Source: Ktedonobacter robiniae
Lineage (GTDB): Bacteria > Chloroflexota > Ktedonobacteria > Ktedonobacterales > Ktedonobacteraceae
Length of the DNA stretch: 64,000 nt
Direction of reading: 5' to 3'
Assembly: GCF_016587375.1 (NCBI RefSeq)
Contig: NZ_BNJG01000001.1
Coordinates: 2,356,001 to 2,420,000 of the forward strand
In this document: one piece after another, positions 43,859-52,475 of the stretch
Layout: the number at the start of each line of letters is the position of its first letter
How positions within the stretch are numbered: the stretch's first letter is position 1
Translations under genes and position numbers: made by a program
The notes under the pieces: generated by a model
The model's database searches: none
Told to the model about the DNA's origin: nothing
The model's input: the letters and a program-made list of their open reading frames with translations, nothing else

Positions 43859-44977
43859 ATGTATATTCGTATGCAGAGACGAGTGCTCGCAGGGCTGGGA
43901 GGAGCATGGTTGCTTCTCATTGCCTTGATCGCGGTATGTGCGCCCATGGGTAACGTGGCCTGGGCGTCCAATACGAAAATTGCCTCGTGGCCTCTCTATA
44001 CCCTGGGGAGGAGCGGTGAGAATATACGAGCCATTCAGTATTTGCTGAAGGACCAGGGGTATGGAGTCGATGTCGATGGAAACTATAGCCAGGAGACAGC
44101 CGACGCGGTAAAGAACTTACAGCATAAAGAGAGCCTGAGCGAGAATGGGCTGGTGGGCGCATTGACCTGGCCAAAGCTTATTAAGGCCACCAGCAGTGGC
44201 TCCCAGGGCTATACAGTGATGGCCTTGCAGCGCCAGCTCAATCAGGCCGGATTCCACCTAAACGTAGATGGCGTCTTTGGTAGCGACACGGAGAAGGCGG
44301 TGCGTGCCTATCAAAAGCAGGTGGGTCTTAGTGTCGATGGCGTGGCGGGGGTACGCACCTGGCAGTATCTCCTGGCCGCGACAGCCGCCGGGGAGAAGAA
44401 GAACGAGCCAGGGCGTCTACACATTGGTTCAACTACGCCGCCAACGCATAACAGTCCTTCCGCGACCAGTCCCACCAATCTTAGTTCCAATAGTAGCGCT
44501 CACGGTATCTTCGGCCTGGACCAGGTGCCAAGCGTTGATCCAGGCTTTATCGATAGCGTGCTGGCCTACTACAACTCGCCCGCGCGGGGAATGGGGCAGA
44601 CGATCTATGATGATGGTGTGCGCTACGGAATTGATCCTGCCTTTGCCCTGGCCTTTTTCGGCCATGAAAGCACCTATGGCCTGTATGGTGTTGCTCCAGT
44701 GACGCATAGCCTGGGTAATATCCGTTGTTCGGCTGGCTACGCCTGCGAGCAGACGCAGGGCAACGGCAGCTTTCGCAAGTATAGCTCCTGGGCCGAGGGT
44801 ATCGAGGATTGGTATCGCCTGATGCGCGAGGCGTACCTGGACCAGGGACACCTCTACACGGTCGCCCAGATCATCCCGGTCTACGCGCCCCAGGCCGATC
44901 ACAACAATGAGCGGCTCTATATCCAGTTTATCCAGGACAACGTCCTGGCCTGGCGCGATGGGCAGATCCTGCCATAG
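43859..44977 (+). CDS. Secreted peptidoglycan-binding glucosaminidase-like protein
   Basis: 372 residues. Signal peptide (AGLGGAWLLLIALIAVCAPM, cut near AWAS). Two PG_binding_1 repeats (YTLGRSGENIRAIQYLLKDQ; GSQGYTVMALQRQLNQAGF) each end in the D-G-N/V-F-G pattern. A Ser/Thr/Pro linker follows, then a lysozyme-like glucosaminidase domain with the catalytic Glu candidate in FFGHESTYG and NIRCSAG. Likely a cell-wall hydrolase acting outside the membrane. Ends 5 bp from the end of the convergent thioesterase gene. Confidence 0.85.
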   Translation: MYIRMQRRVLAGLGGAWLLLIALIAVCAPMGNVAWASNTKIASWPLYTLGRSGENIRAIQYLLKDQGYGVDVDGNYSQETADAVKNLQHKESLSENGLVGALTWPKLIKATSSGSQGYTVMALQRQLNQAGFHLNVDGVFGSDTEKAVRAYQKQVGLSVDGVAGVRTWQYLLAATAAGEKKNEPGRLHIGSTTPPTHNSPSATSPTNLSSNSSAHGIFGLDQVPSVDPGFIDSVLAYYNSPARGMGQTIYDDGVRYGIDPAFALAFFGHESTYGLYGVAPVTHSLGNIRCSAGYACEQTQGNGSFRKYSSWAEGIEDWYRLMREAYLDQGHLYTVAQIIPVYAPQADHNNERLYIQFIQDNVLAWRDGQILP

Positions 44978-44981
44978 GGCG

Positions 44982-45494
44982 TTATCGCAGGAGGATGCAG
45001 GTGGTGGTACCGTGAGCGTAAAGCTTGCCGCTTGCATCCGTGATGCGCCCCTCGGCGGTGGCGATGCGCCCCCCTCTATGGATAATCTTGCCTTCGGCGT
45101 ACACGAGGCCAGTCTGGCTACTGAGCGCGCGCAGGTAATTGACCTTGAGTTCAATGGTGGTGTAGCCCGTGCCCAGGGGAAGCACGGATTGGACGGCGCA
45201 GCCCATGCAGGAATCAAGCAGGGTCGCGGCGACGCCACCATGTACCGAGCCAATGGGATTATAGTGGAACTCCGCTGGCTCCAGGGTAAAGATGACGCGC
45301 CCCTCCTCAACCTCGGCGAGGCGCATGTTCATCAATTCCGCGATGGGTGGAGGCGGGATCACTCCGTTTTGTAGGGCCTGTAAATATGCTAGCCCGCTCA
45401 ACTGCTTGCCAAGCTCTGCACTGGCCTGTGGATCGGCCCAGGAAACATTTCGTGAGCGTACGGGTTGTTTCAGTGGTGTCTCTATCTCTTCCAT
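44982..45494 (-). CDS. PaaI-family hotdog thioesterase
   Basis: 170 residues. Hotdog fold with the catalytic loop YNPIGSVHGGVAATLLDSCM, where HGG precedes the fold's central helix and Asp is the probable catalytic residue. YTTIELKVNYLRAL follows. Hydrolyses an acyl-CoA, probably aryl- or short-chain; the substrate is unknown. ATG 45494 follows AGAGGGAATTT. Confidence 0.88.
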   Translation of the reverse strand: MEEIETPLKQPVRSRNVSWADPQASAELGKQLSGLAYLQALQNGVIPPPPIAELMNMRLAEVEEGRVIFTLEPAEFHYNPIGSVHGGVAATLLDSCMGCAVQSVLPLGTGYTTIELKVNYLRALSSQTGLVYAEGKIIHRGGRIATAEGRITDASGKLYAHGTTTCILLR

Positions 45495-45575
45495 AAATTC
45501 CCTCTTGCATACACAAATCCAGTTATCTGCTTCATCTTACCACGCCCAGGCACGTAAACGCGCATTGGAAGATTT

Positions 45576-45637
45576 GTAGGGTCCATGATTGCATGGATTT
45601 GCTTGCCCAGCAGAGCCCATGCAATCATGGACCCTAC
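45576..45637. terminator. Long palindrome (21-bp stem, larger loop) at the PP2C stop
   Basis: GTAGGGTCCATGATTGCATG.. pairs with ..CATGCAATCATGGACCCTAC. The PP2C stop codon (45634-45636, minus strand) is inside the right arm. Confidence 0.65.
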
Positions 45638-46461
45638 GAGGTAGCCTGTGGGGTTTCGCAGTCCCAGAGGAGGAGGGTGGCACTGTCGAGTCCGCCTTCC
45701 TCATGGACGCGGGTGAGGGCGTCGCGTGCTAGGGGGCGCAGGTCTAGAGGGCCTACCTGGCGTTTCTGGGTGAAGTGATCGTAGAGATACCACGGGTTTT
45801 CGAAGGGATGCTGGCCGAATTCGAGCAGGCCATCGGTGAGCATCAGGATGCGATTACGACCGGGACGTAGTTGGCGCGTGCCTGTGGCATAACAGGGGAT
45901 GGGAAGATCAAAAGTGTTGACGTGACCAACCCATTCAAAGAAACTGCGCCGGTTGAGGGCGAATTGCCCCAGCCTGGCCAGGTCGGGATGCAGCAAATAG
46001 ACGACGCAATCGCCGATGCAGAGCCACCAGAGAAATTGCTCCTTGCGTGCGCATACCAGGCAGGAGGCCTCTCCCTGGAGGCTGCGACAGCGCTTTACGA
46101 ACGCAGGTGCGCTCAATGCCTGGTGGACCTGTTGCTGTAGCGCGGGGAAGGCGGTCGCAGCTGGTTGTTGCATAAGGGAGTTGACGGTCTCTTGCATGTC
46201 GGCAAAGAGATTGACGAGCAGCTCGGTGCTCTGGGCGGTTGTATGTCCATCGATCAATGCAGCGAACTCCCAGGAGGAATCGCCCACGCAGCAGAGAAAG
46301 GCCCCATCCTCATTTTTGTGCGCGCCAGAAGATGTCCTACCTCCATAGCGGCCAATGGTGACATGGCCGCAGGTCGTGACATTAGGGGTATCCAGATACA
46401 TGGCCTCGCTACCGAGCCAGCGTAGCGACTCGACCTGTTTTTGAGCAAGAAGACGTTTCAC
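45634..46461 (-). CDS. PP2C-family protein phosphatase
   Basis: 275 residues. PPM motifs in order: KNEDGAF, ALIDGHT, IGDCVVYL, LMLTDGLLEFG and LDSATLLLWD, giving the metal-binding Asp set. Likely dephosphorylates Ser/Thr on partner proteins. Start GTG 46461 follows GGAGGAC. It lies 20 bp after the sensor kinase gene on the same strand, so the two form an operon and may work in one signalling path. Confidence 0.85.
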   Translation of the reverse strand: MKRLLAQKQVESLRWLGSEAMYLDTPNVTTCGHVTIGRYGGRTSSGAHKNEDGAFLCCVGDSSWEFAALIDGHTTAQSTELLVNLFADMQETVNSLMQQPAATAFPALQQQVHQALSAPAFVKRCRSLQGEASCLVCARKEQFLWWLCIGDCVVYLLHPDLARLGQFALNRRSFFEWVGHVNTFDLPIPCYATGTRQLRPGRNRILMLTDGLLEFGQHPFENPWYLYDHFTQKRQVGPLDLRPLARDALTRVHEEGGLDSATLLLWDCETPQATS

Positions 46462-46481
46462 AGTCTCTTAGTCCTCCACAT

Positions 46482-48071
46482 CTATTGTTGAGTGAGTAGC
46501 GGCAGGGAGAACCAGAATGTGGAACCTTGCCCTGGCTCGCTCTCGACACCGATAAGGCCGTTATGGAGTCCAATGATGGTCTGGCTGATATACAAGCCGA
46601 GGCCCAGGCCACCTCCCACGTGTTGCTCTGTCGTAGTGGGTTGGTGATGATCATTGCGTTCAATCTGATAGTAGCGCTTCCAGATACTCGCTTTCTGTTC
46701 CTGGCTCAGACCTGGCCCATGATCCTCGACCCAGACGCGCGCCTGGCTTGCCTGCTGCTCAATGCCAATGCTGATAGGCTCTACAGGGTCGGCATACTTG
46801 ATGGCATTATTGAGCAAATTGTATAGTACCTGCTCGATGCGATCTTTGTCGGCATGGATCCGCATATCGCCGAGATCCATGGGTATCTTGAGCAAAAATT
46901 TATGGCCTGGGAAGGAGCGCCGCTGATCTAACACTGTATCATGTACAATTGCCAGCAGGTCGCAGGTATCGGGATTGAGCACCAATTTATTGGCTTGGAT
47001 GCGAGTCGTATCTAGCAGGTCGCCAACCAGGCGGTTGAGTTGTTTGAGTTTGCCTAGCGAGCGCCCGACATGCGTATGGACATCATCGATGACGCTGTGA
47101 AGGTCTGTTGGCAGATTGTCTCGCTCCTCCAACAGGCGTTTAAAGCGCCGCTCGGCCAGTTGCAGGTTCCCATAAATAGCAGTGATAGGATTGCGTAGCT
47201 CGTGACTTGCCATGCTGATGAAGTCGTCTTTGCGGCGCTCCAGCTCTTTGCGCTCGCTGTTATCGATCACGAAGCCAATCCATTGACATGGTTCACGTTG
47301 GTAGAGGACCGCGCCCAGCAGAACGGGGATACGCGAGCCATCCTTGCGAATGTATTCCTTTTCGTAAGGTGCGCAGGAAATATGTTCAAGCATCTCGTGG
47401 AGCATGGCTTGATCCAACGCAGCATACTCCGGTGGTGTAATCTCGGCCCAGGCCAGTGGCTGTAGGGGGGGCTCTGCTTCTGTATAGCCGAATAATTCAA
47501 GGAGAGCAGTATTGCTATGAAGTATGTAGGTATCATCGGCGATGAAGAGGCCAATGATATTGGAGTTGAGGAGGAGTTCGAGGTGCTTACGTTCGCGAGC
47601 TGCCAGTTCCTTGGCGCGTTTCTGCTCGGTAATATCGTGGTAATAGACGGAGATTCCATACTCTCTCATCGGATAGACGTGGATCTCGTAGTATTTGCCG
47701 CTATAGAGTCCATCGGTCTCAAAATGAATAGGCTGCTGGGCCGCGACGGCCTCGCGGTAGCGCTGTTCTAAGACTGAGTTGCGCATACGCGGATACTCAT
47801 CCCAGACGCAGCGCCCCAGCAATTCCTCACGGGTGCGCCCACTGAAATTTTCGGTTTTGGTATTGATATAGGTGTAGCGCCATTGACTATCCAGATGGAA
47901 AAAGCAGTCAGACATGTTATCGAGGATCTGCGCAATATATTGCCCTGTCTGTTGCTGGCGCTGCTGGAAGGCCACCAGGTCTAATGTGGGAAGTGCCTGG
48001 CCGGTGTGTGGCTCGCTTATGCGTGCTTTAGTTGTTTCTGCATTTAAGTCTGATCGATCTTCAGTGTGCAT
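46482..48071 (-). CDS. PAS-domain sensor histidine kinase (cytosolic)
   Basis: 529 residues, no membrane helix. Two PAS domains (residues ~45-160, HLDSQWRYTYINTKTENFSG; ~175-290, IADDTYILHSNTALLELFGY). The HisKA helix has the phosphorylated His in SMASHELRNPITAIYGN. The ATPase has N box NLLNNAIKYA, G1 VEDHGPGLSQ and G2 GGGLGLGLY. It senses an unknown cytosolic signal. ATG 48071 is favoured over ATG 48113, which lacks a ribosome site. Co-transcribed with the PP2C gene; no response regulator is adjacent. Confidence 0.9.
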   Translation of the reverse strand: MHTEDRSDLNAETTKARISEPHTGQALPTLDLVAFQQRQQQTGQYIAQILDNMSDCFFHLDSQWRYTYINTKTENFSGRTREELLGRCVWDEYPRMRNSVLEQRYREAVAAQQPIHFETDGLYSGKYYEIHVYPMREYGISVYYHDITEQKRAKELAARERKHLELLLNSNIIGLFIADDTYILHSNTALLELFGYTEAEPPLQPLAWAEITPPEYAALDQAMLHEMLEHISCAPYEKEYIRKDGSRIPVLLGAVLYQREPCQWIGFVIDNSERKELERRKDDFISMASHELRNPITAIYGNLQLAERRFKRLLEERDNLPTDLHSVIDDVHTHVGRSLGKLKQLNRLVGDLLDTTRIQANKLVLNPDTCDLLAIVHDTVLDQRRSFPGHKFLLKIPMDLGDMRIHADKDRIEQVLYNLLNNAIKYADPVEPISIGIEQQASQARVWVEDHGPGLSQEQKASIWKRYYQIERNDHHQPTTTEQHVGGGLGLGLYISQTIIGLHNGLIGVESEPGQGSTFWFSLPLLTQQ

Positions 48072-48276
48072 GTATTGGTTTCCCCGCAACAATAAAAAAA
48101 GCGCGTCCATCATAGAAAAGAATATATAGACCTGGGGACGCTAGATACGTAGTAGGTGTACATGGACACACGCCAGGAGAATACATATGCCGCTACTACA
48201 TACATGGTAGCATAGCATAAGCGTCATGTACAGCGAAAAGGATATCTGGCCCAGGGTTTTCACTTCTCCTCTAACT

Positions 48277-48310
48277 CTTGCCTCGGTTCGTTACGCTCGC
48301 CTCGGGGTAA
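48277..48310. repeat. Dispersed CCTCGGTTCGTTACGC element
   Basis: CTTGCCTCGGTTCGTTACGC followed by CTCGCCTCGGGGTAA: the closest match to the element at 2531-2563. Downstream GGGCGCGAAGA (48318) recalls the partner element. The remaining 48072-48438 gap shows no gene. Confidence 0.5.
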
Positions 48311-48438
48311 GGGATGTGGGCGCGAAGATACTGGTATATACACGGGCTGTATAGCGCTTATGACTCACTCATGTCAAAATGTGATACATATACAAGTAGG
48401 AATTATTTATACCTCTTAACAAGCTAAGGAGTGTCCTG

Positions 48439-49704
48439 ATGTCACATTTTGAATCCTCTCCGTTGTCCTCGCAGAGTGCACAAGCTGTGGCTACAGTTGC
48501 CCTGGATAATAAGAAGCAGACAGACGTCAGTAGCGTCTGGTTGCGCATCCTGGTCGCTGTAAGCATGGGTATTTTGATCTCGATCCACTACACGAACTAT
48601 AGTCCCCTGGCGCCTGCTATGAAGACGGATCTTCACATCAATAGTGGCGAGGTAGGACTCTTCTCAACGCTGCTCTTTGTGGGCATGGCTTTGACCTATA
48701 TGGTGGGAGGCGTGCTGGCAGATCGCTTTGGCGCGAAGCCCGTGTTGCTGGCGTCCTGTGCTGTCTTGACGGTGGGGAGTCTCGCGCAGCCCCTGGTGCC
48801 GAATCTATTCTGGATGCTGGGTTGGCAGATCGTGATTGGTTTTGCTGCTGGTTGTGCCTTTCTGGCAGGCGCGAATGTGATTGCAGGCCTGGGCAGGTAC
48901 GCGACACTGGGGCAGGGTCTGTATGGCGGCTCCGTCCAGTTTGGGGCGGGTATTGGCCTGCTGGCTACGCCATTGCTCTTGCCTTATTTGGGCTGGCGTG
49001 GCTGCTTCTTTTTCTGGGGTGTGCTCAGTATAGCTGGGACGCTGGCATGGTTTCTTGTACGGGAGAAGCGCGAGACGCAGCAGGTGGGAGCGCTCCAGGT
49101 GGGAACGGCCCTGCGCTCGCCTTCACTCTGGCTACTGGGTCTCTCACACATGGGAACATTTAGCCTGGGAAACGCGATTGCGGCCACAATCACACTCTAC
49201 CTGACGCACGTCTATGGCCTCTCCCTGGTGGAGGCGGGCGTGATTGGCTCGCTTACGCCCATTATTGGGACGCTCTTTCGCCCTCTGGGAGGCTGGCTCC
49301 TGGCGCGTCATATGCTGCGCTCGATTACGCTGTTGCGCCTGGGGACGGCCATGGGTTGCCTGGGAGTCGCGCTCCTGGCCTGCCCTTTTCACTGGCCCTG
49401 GCTGGCTGCTGTCGGCCTGGGCTTGATTGGCATTGGTTCGACGGTTCCCTATGCCTCTGTTTTTAATAGCGCGGCCAACCTGCGTAGCGTGAAGAAAGGC
49501 CTGGCGCAAGGTTTTGTTAGCATGGTCTCCACGCCGCCAGTCATCATAGGGCCGCCCTTGATCGGCTTGATCTTTGATCGCACGAGCAGCTTTCTCTATG
49601 CCTATGGCTTAATCGTAGCCTTTGGCTGTATCGCGACAGGCGCGGCCTTTCTCGCGCGCTACGCGCTCAAACGTGAGTCGCTCCAGCCAGCCAGCGAAAT
49701 CTAA
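48439..49704 (+). CDS. MFS transporter
   Basis: 421 residues, 12 predicted helices. The loop 2-3 motif is GGVLADRFGAKPVLLAS, matching the MFS G-x-x-x-D-R-x-G-R/K pattern. The family position resembles nitrate/nitrite- or oxalate-type antiporters (NarK-like), but no nitrate-specific motif is certain. ATG 48439 follows TAAGGAG. Monocistronic, convergent with the sigma factor gene. Confidence 0.85.
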   Translation: MSHFESSPLSSQSAQAVATVALDNKKQTDVSSVWLRILVAVSMGILISIHYTNYSPLAPAMKTDLHINSGEVGLFSTLLFVGMALTYMVGGVLADRFGAKPVLLASCAVLTVGSLAQPLVPNLFWMLGWQIVIGFAAGCAFLAGANVIAGLGRYATLGQGLYGGSVQFGAGIGLLATPLLLPYLGWRGCFFFWGVLSIAGTLAWFLVREKRETQQVGALQVGTALRSPSLWLLGLSHMGTFSLGNAIAATITLYLTHVYGLSLVEAGVIGSLTPIIGTLFRPLGGWLLARHMLRSITLLRLGTAMGCLGVALLACPFHWPWLAAVGLGLIGIGSTVPYASVFNSAANLRSVKKGLAQGFVSMVSTPPVIIGPPLIGLIFDRTSSFLYAYGLIVAFGCIATGAAFLARYALKRESLQPASEI

Positions 49705-49831
49705 GTAGTTGCCCCAACCACTTGGAGGGTGCATGCTGGGATGGACTTGCCCGGCCCGCAGACCTCTGTTTTCCTGTAGTCGTGCTATGCCACATGATAT
49801 ATAGAAAGAGGATCATTGCAACTGGCGATAC

Positions 49832-50752
49832 TCAAAGCAGCTTCGTCTTGCTGTCGCTGGAGAGCTGTTTTTGCAAATAGGCCAGTTTCTCCGGGTTCAG
49901 CAGTGCATAGATCTCCTGAATACCCACAGCGCTCAGGGCCAGGCTGATGACTACGGCCAGGCTGCTCTCTTCCCAGAACAAGATGGCCGGGCTGCCATTG
50001 ATCTCGGCCAGCGTCACGGTCAGAGGCCGCTGATTTTTGCGCTCTCGACTTAGCCAGAAACACCAGAAACGCGCCACGGCTTGCTGGCCGTGGATAGGCT
50101 TGAGAATCGACTGCACTTTGCCGCCACCATCCGCCCAGGAGACGGCATCCTGAGCCAGAAGGCTGGTCAGAGCCGCCATGTCCCCGGCCTGACTGGCAGA
50201 AAGAAAACTGTGCAGAAGCTGGCGCTGGCGCTGGCGCTCCGGCTCGAAACGCGCGCGCTTGTCCTGCAAAGCCTGCCTGGCCCGATGAAAGATCTGGCGG
50301 CAATTGGCCGGACTTTTCTCCAGCATGCTGCTGATTTCGCTAAAGGGGTAATCAAAGACTTCATGCAAGAGAAAAACGGCGCGTTCTGGCGGGCTGAGAG
50401 CTTCTAGCAGGCGTAAAAAGGCCAGCGAAAGAGCTTCTTGTTGCTCAAGGCCTGCTAGTGGGAACCCTTCGTCCTCCAATGTAAGGATCGGTTCGGGCAG
50501 CCAGTCTCCAATATACTGTTCGCGGGCGACCCGAGCCGATTTCAGATAATCCAGCGCCAGACGGGTAATAATGGTGGTCAAATACGCTTTCAAGGAAACT
50601 ATCTCCTGGCTGGCACTCGCCTGATAGCGCAGATAGGCCTCCTGCACAAGATCCTCCGCGTCACTCGCGCTACCAGTCATTCGGTAGGCAATGGAAAAGA
50701 GCAGCACGCGGTAGTGCTCGAACTCTTCTCCCTGGTTCATGGATTCGTCCAT
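49832..50752 (-). CDS. ECF41-type RNA polymerase sigma factor with C-terminal SnoaL-like domain
   Basis: 306 residues. Sigma-2 (LLFSIAYRMTGSASDAEDLV, ending in LKAYLTTIITRLALDYLKSA) and sigma-4 (ERAVFLLHEVFDYPFSEISS) are followed by a ~110-residue NTF2/SnoaL-like domain. That domain carries the DGGGKV motif (WADGGGKVQS) typical of ECF41 factors, where the extension both activates and inhibits the factor in place of an anti-sigma. The divergent neighbour has an exact ECF41-type promoter. ATG 50752 follows GGAGAAGGAG. Confidence 0.92.
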   Translation of the reverse strand: MDESMNQGEEFEHYRVLLFSIAYRMTGSASDAEDLVQEAYLRYQASASQEIVSLKAYLTTIITRLALDYLKSARVAREQYIGDWLPEPILTLEDEGFPLAGLEQQEALSLAFLRLLEALSPPERAVFLLHEVFDYPFSEISSMLEKSPANCRQIFHRARQALQDKRARFEPERQRQRQLLHSFLSASQAGDMAALTSLLAQDAVSWADGGGKVQSILKPIHGQQAVARFWCFWLSRERKNQRPLTVTLAEINGSPAILFWEESSLAVVISLALSAVGIQEIYALLNPEKLAYLQKQLSSDSKTKLL

Positions 50753-50817
50753 CGCTCATATTTCTCCTTCTCCCCTCGTATTATAAGCCCATATCAGGAC
50801 AGAGAACAAACGAGGGG

Positions 50818-50844
50818 TGTCACATCTGCCCGTGCTCTCTCGTC
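50818..50844 (+). promoter_or_regulatory. ECF41-type promoter upstream of the NmrA-like gene
   Basis: TGTCACA (50818-50824), 16-bp spacer, CGTC (50841-50844), identical to the published ECF41 consensus, about 60 bp before the start of the divergent gene. Predicts that the adjacent sigma factor transcribes it. Confidence 0.85.
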
Positions 50845-50905
50845 TCCTGTACGAGTCTCTGAGAGATATTCAAAGTACAGAGAAACCAAAAGAGGAAATA
50901 AAGAT

Positions 50906-51718
50906 ATGCAACATATTCTGGTCACAGGCGGCACCGGTACGCTCGGTCGCCACTTCATCCCTCGACTACAGGACGCCGGCTGCAAGGTACGGGTATTAAG
51001 CCGTAGCAGCCACGAGAACAGAGAGGGTATCGAATTCGTGACCGGTGACCTGGCCACGGGCGAGGGTCTCGAAGCCGCCGTGGAGGGGGCCGAGGTCATC
51101 GTGCATTGCGCGGGCAGCAGCAAGGGAGACGAGGAGAAGGCCCTGAACCTGGTCCGGGCGGCAACGAAAGCCAGAGTGCGTCACCTGGTGTACATTTCAG
51201 TCGTTGGCGCCAACCAGGTCCCAGTCCAAAGCGGCATCGACCGCGCCATGTTCGGCTATTTCGCATCCAAGCGGGCCGCCGAGCACCTCGTGATCGACTC
51301 CGGTATACCCTGGACAATCCTGCGGGCCACCCAGTTCCACGACTTGCTCCTCACATTCGCACAGGCCCTGGCGAAGCTGCCCGTCGTGCCGGCTTTTGCG
51401 GGCTTCCGGTACCAGCCCGTCGATGCCGACGATGTAGCAGCCCGGCTTGTACAGCTTACCCTGAATGAGCCTGCTGGCCTGGTGCCTGACCTCGGTGGGC
51501 CGCGGGTGTATACCTTCGCCGATCTGCTGCGCTCCTATCTGCACGCCAATCACCAACGTCGGCTGATCATGCCGATTTGGTTGCCGGGTCAGGCTGCCCG
51601 CGCACACCGGGCTGGCGCCAACCTGACTCCCGACCACGCCGATGGTACCCGGACCTGGGAGGAGTTCCTGACCGACCGGGTGAGTTTGTTAAGTGAGACC
51701 AGTCCTAGCCTGCCTTAG
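50906..51718 (+). CDS. NmrA-like NAD(P)-binding protein, probable ECF41 target
   Basis: 270 residues. Rossmann nucleotide-binding loop ILVTGGTGTLGRHFIPRL at the N-terminus, then RVLSRSSHE, which points to NADP preference. The atypical SDR pattern has YFASKRAAEHLV in place of the YxxxK site. Probably a quinone-reductase-like or NmrA-type sensor/oxidoreductase; ECF41 genes are commonly paired with such oxidoreductases. ATG 50906 follows AAGAGGAAATAAAG. Base composition is GC-richer than its neighbours. Confidence 0.88.
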   Translation: MQHILVTGGTGTLGRHFIPRLQDAGCKVRVLSRSSHENREGIEFVTGDLATGEGLEAAVEGAEVIVHCAGSSKGDEEKALNLVRAATKARVRHLVYISVVGANQVPVQSGIDRAMFGYFASKRAAEHLVIDSGIPWTILRATQFHDLLLTFAQALAKLPVVPAFAGFRYQPVDADDVAARLVQLTLNEPAGLVPDLGGPRVYTFADLLRSYLHANHQRRLIMPIWLPGQAARAHRAGANLTPDHADGTRTWEEFLTDRVSLLSETSPSLP

Positions 51719-51756
51719 CGGCCGGAGAGGAGTTAATCTCCTTGCTATACACTCTC

Positions 51757-51801
51757 ATATGCTCTCTCATTGGGACAATCTCTCCCAATGAGAGAGCATA
51801 T
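51757..51801. terminator. Palindrome (19-bp stem) at the TetR stop
   Basis: ATATGCTCTCTCATTGGGA pairs with TCCCAATGAGAGAGCATAT; it shares its end with the TetR stop codon and lies between convergent genes. Confidence 0.65.
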
Positions 51802-52475
51802 CAATATGCTGCCCCATCAATAAACAAAGCATGATAGAGCATATATGTAATTGTGGAGACGATGGTATCAGGCTCTTGGAGTGAAACTTCTGCCAGTCGC
51901 CAGAACAACAAACTTACTACCCAGGCAAGTGACGTGACATCTACGTCCTTTCTCGCTCCTGGAGTTTGAAGCAACGTATGTAGCATGTGCTCGATTTGTT
52001 GCGCTGTCCACTGTTCAAGCTGTGCATGCAGTGCCCGCAATTCTCCATTGAGTGCTGTCGCCTCTCGCCATGCTCGATATGCTCCAACATAGGCCCAATC
52101 AATGAGTAGTCTTTGACGAACAGCCTGTTCGATAGCGCTACGGGCCTCAAGGGTATTGTCTGCTGTACACTGCTGAGAAAGATCTTCTACCCCATTCAGA
52201 AAGCTGTCCATAAGCACAAGGAGGAGTTGCTGCTTGGAGGCAAAGTGTTGATAGAAGCCTCCTACAGCTACTCCTGCTTGATGGGCAATCTCTTCAATGG
52301 TTGTGGCTTCATATCCTCGTTCCGCGAAGAGACTCAGAGCTGCCTGCAACAACGCATCTCGTTTTTGCTTACTCCTCTTTTGTTGTGGGAGTGGTGGAAA
52401 CTGCTGACCCGTCAACAAATTCGGACGCAGATTCGCCTCGCTCTTCTCTGTTGGATCCGAATGCACTTGACTCAC
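51801..52475 (-). CDS. TetR family transcriptional regulator
   Basis: 224 residues. N-terminal HTH: ALLQAALSLFAERGYEATTI, then GVAVGGFYQHFASKQQLL. The C-terminal ligand domain is helical. Start GTG 52475, which makes the gene overlap the preceding hydrolase gene by ~107 bp on the same strand. No later Met exists before the HTH, so the overlap seems real, and translation is probably coupled. It may repress its own operon. Confidence 0.85.
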   Translation of the reverse strand: MSQVHSDPTEKSEANLRPNLLTGQQFPPLPQQKRSKQKRDALLQAALSLFAERGYEATTIEEIAHQAGVAVGGFYQHFASKQQLLLVLMDSFLNGVEDLSQQCTADNTLEARSAIEQAVRQRLLIDWAYVGAYRAWREATALNGELRALHAQLEQWTAQQIEHMLHTLLQTPGARKDVDVTSLAWVVSLLFWRLAEVSLQEPDTIVSTITYMLYHALFIDGAAY

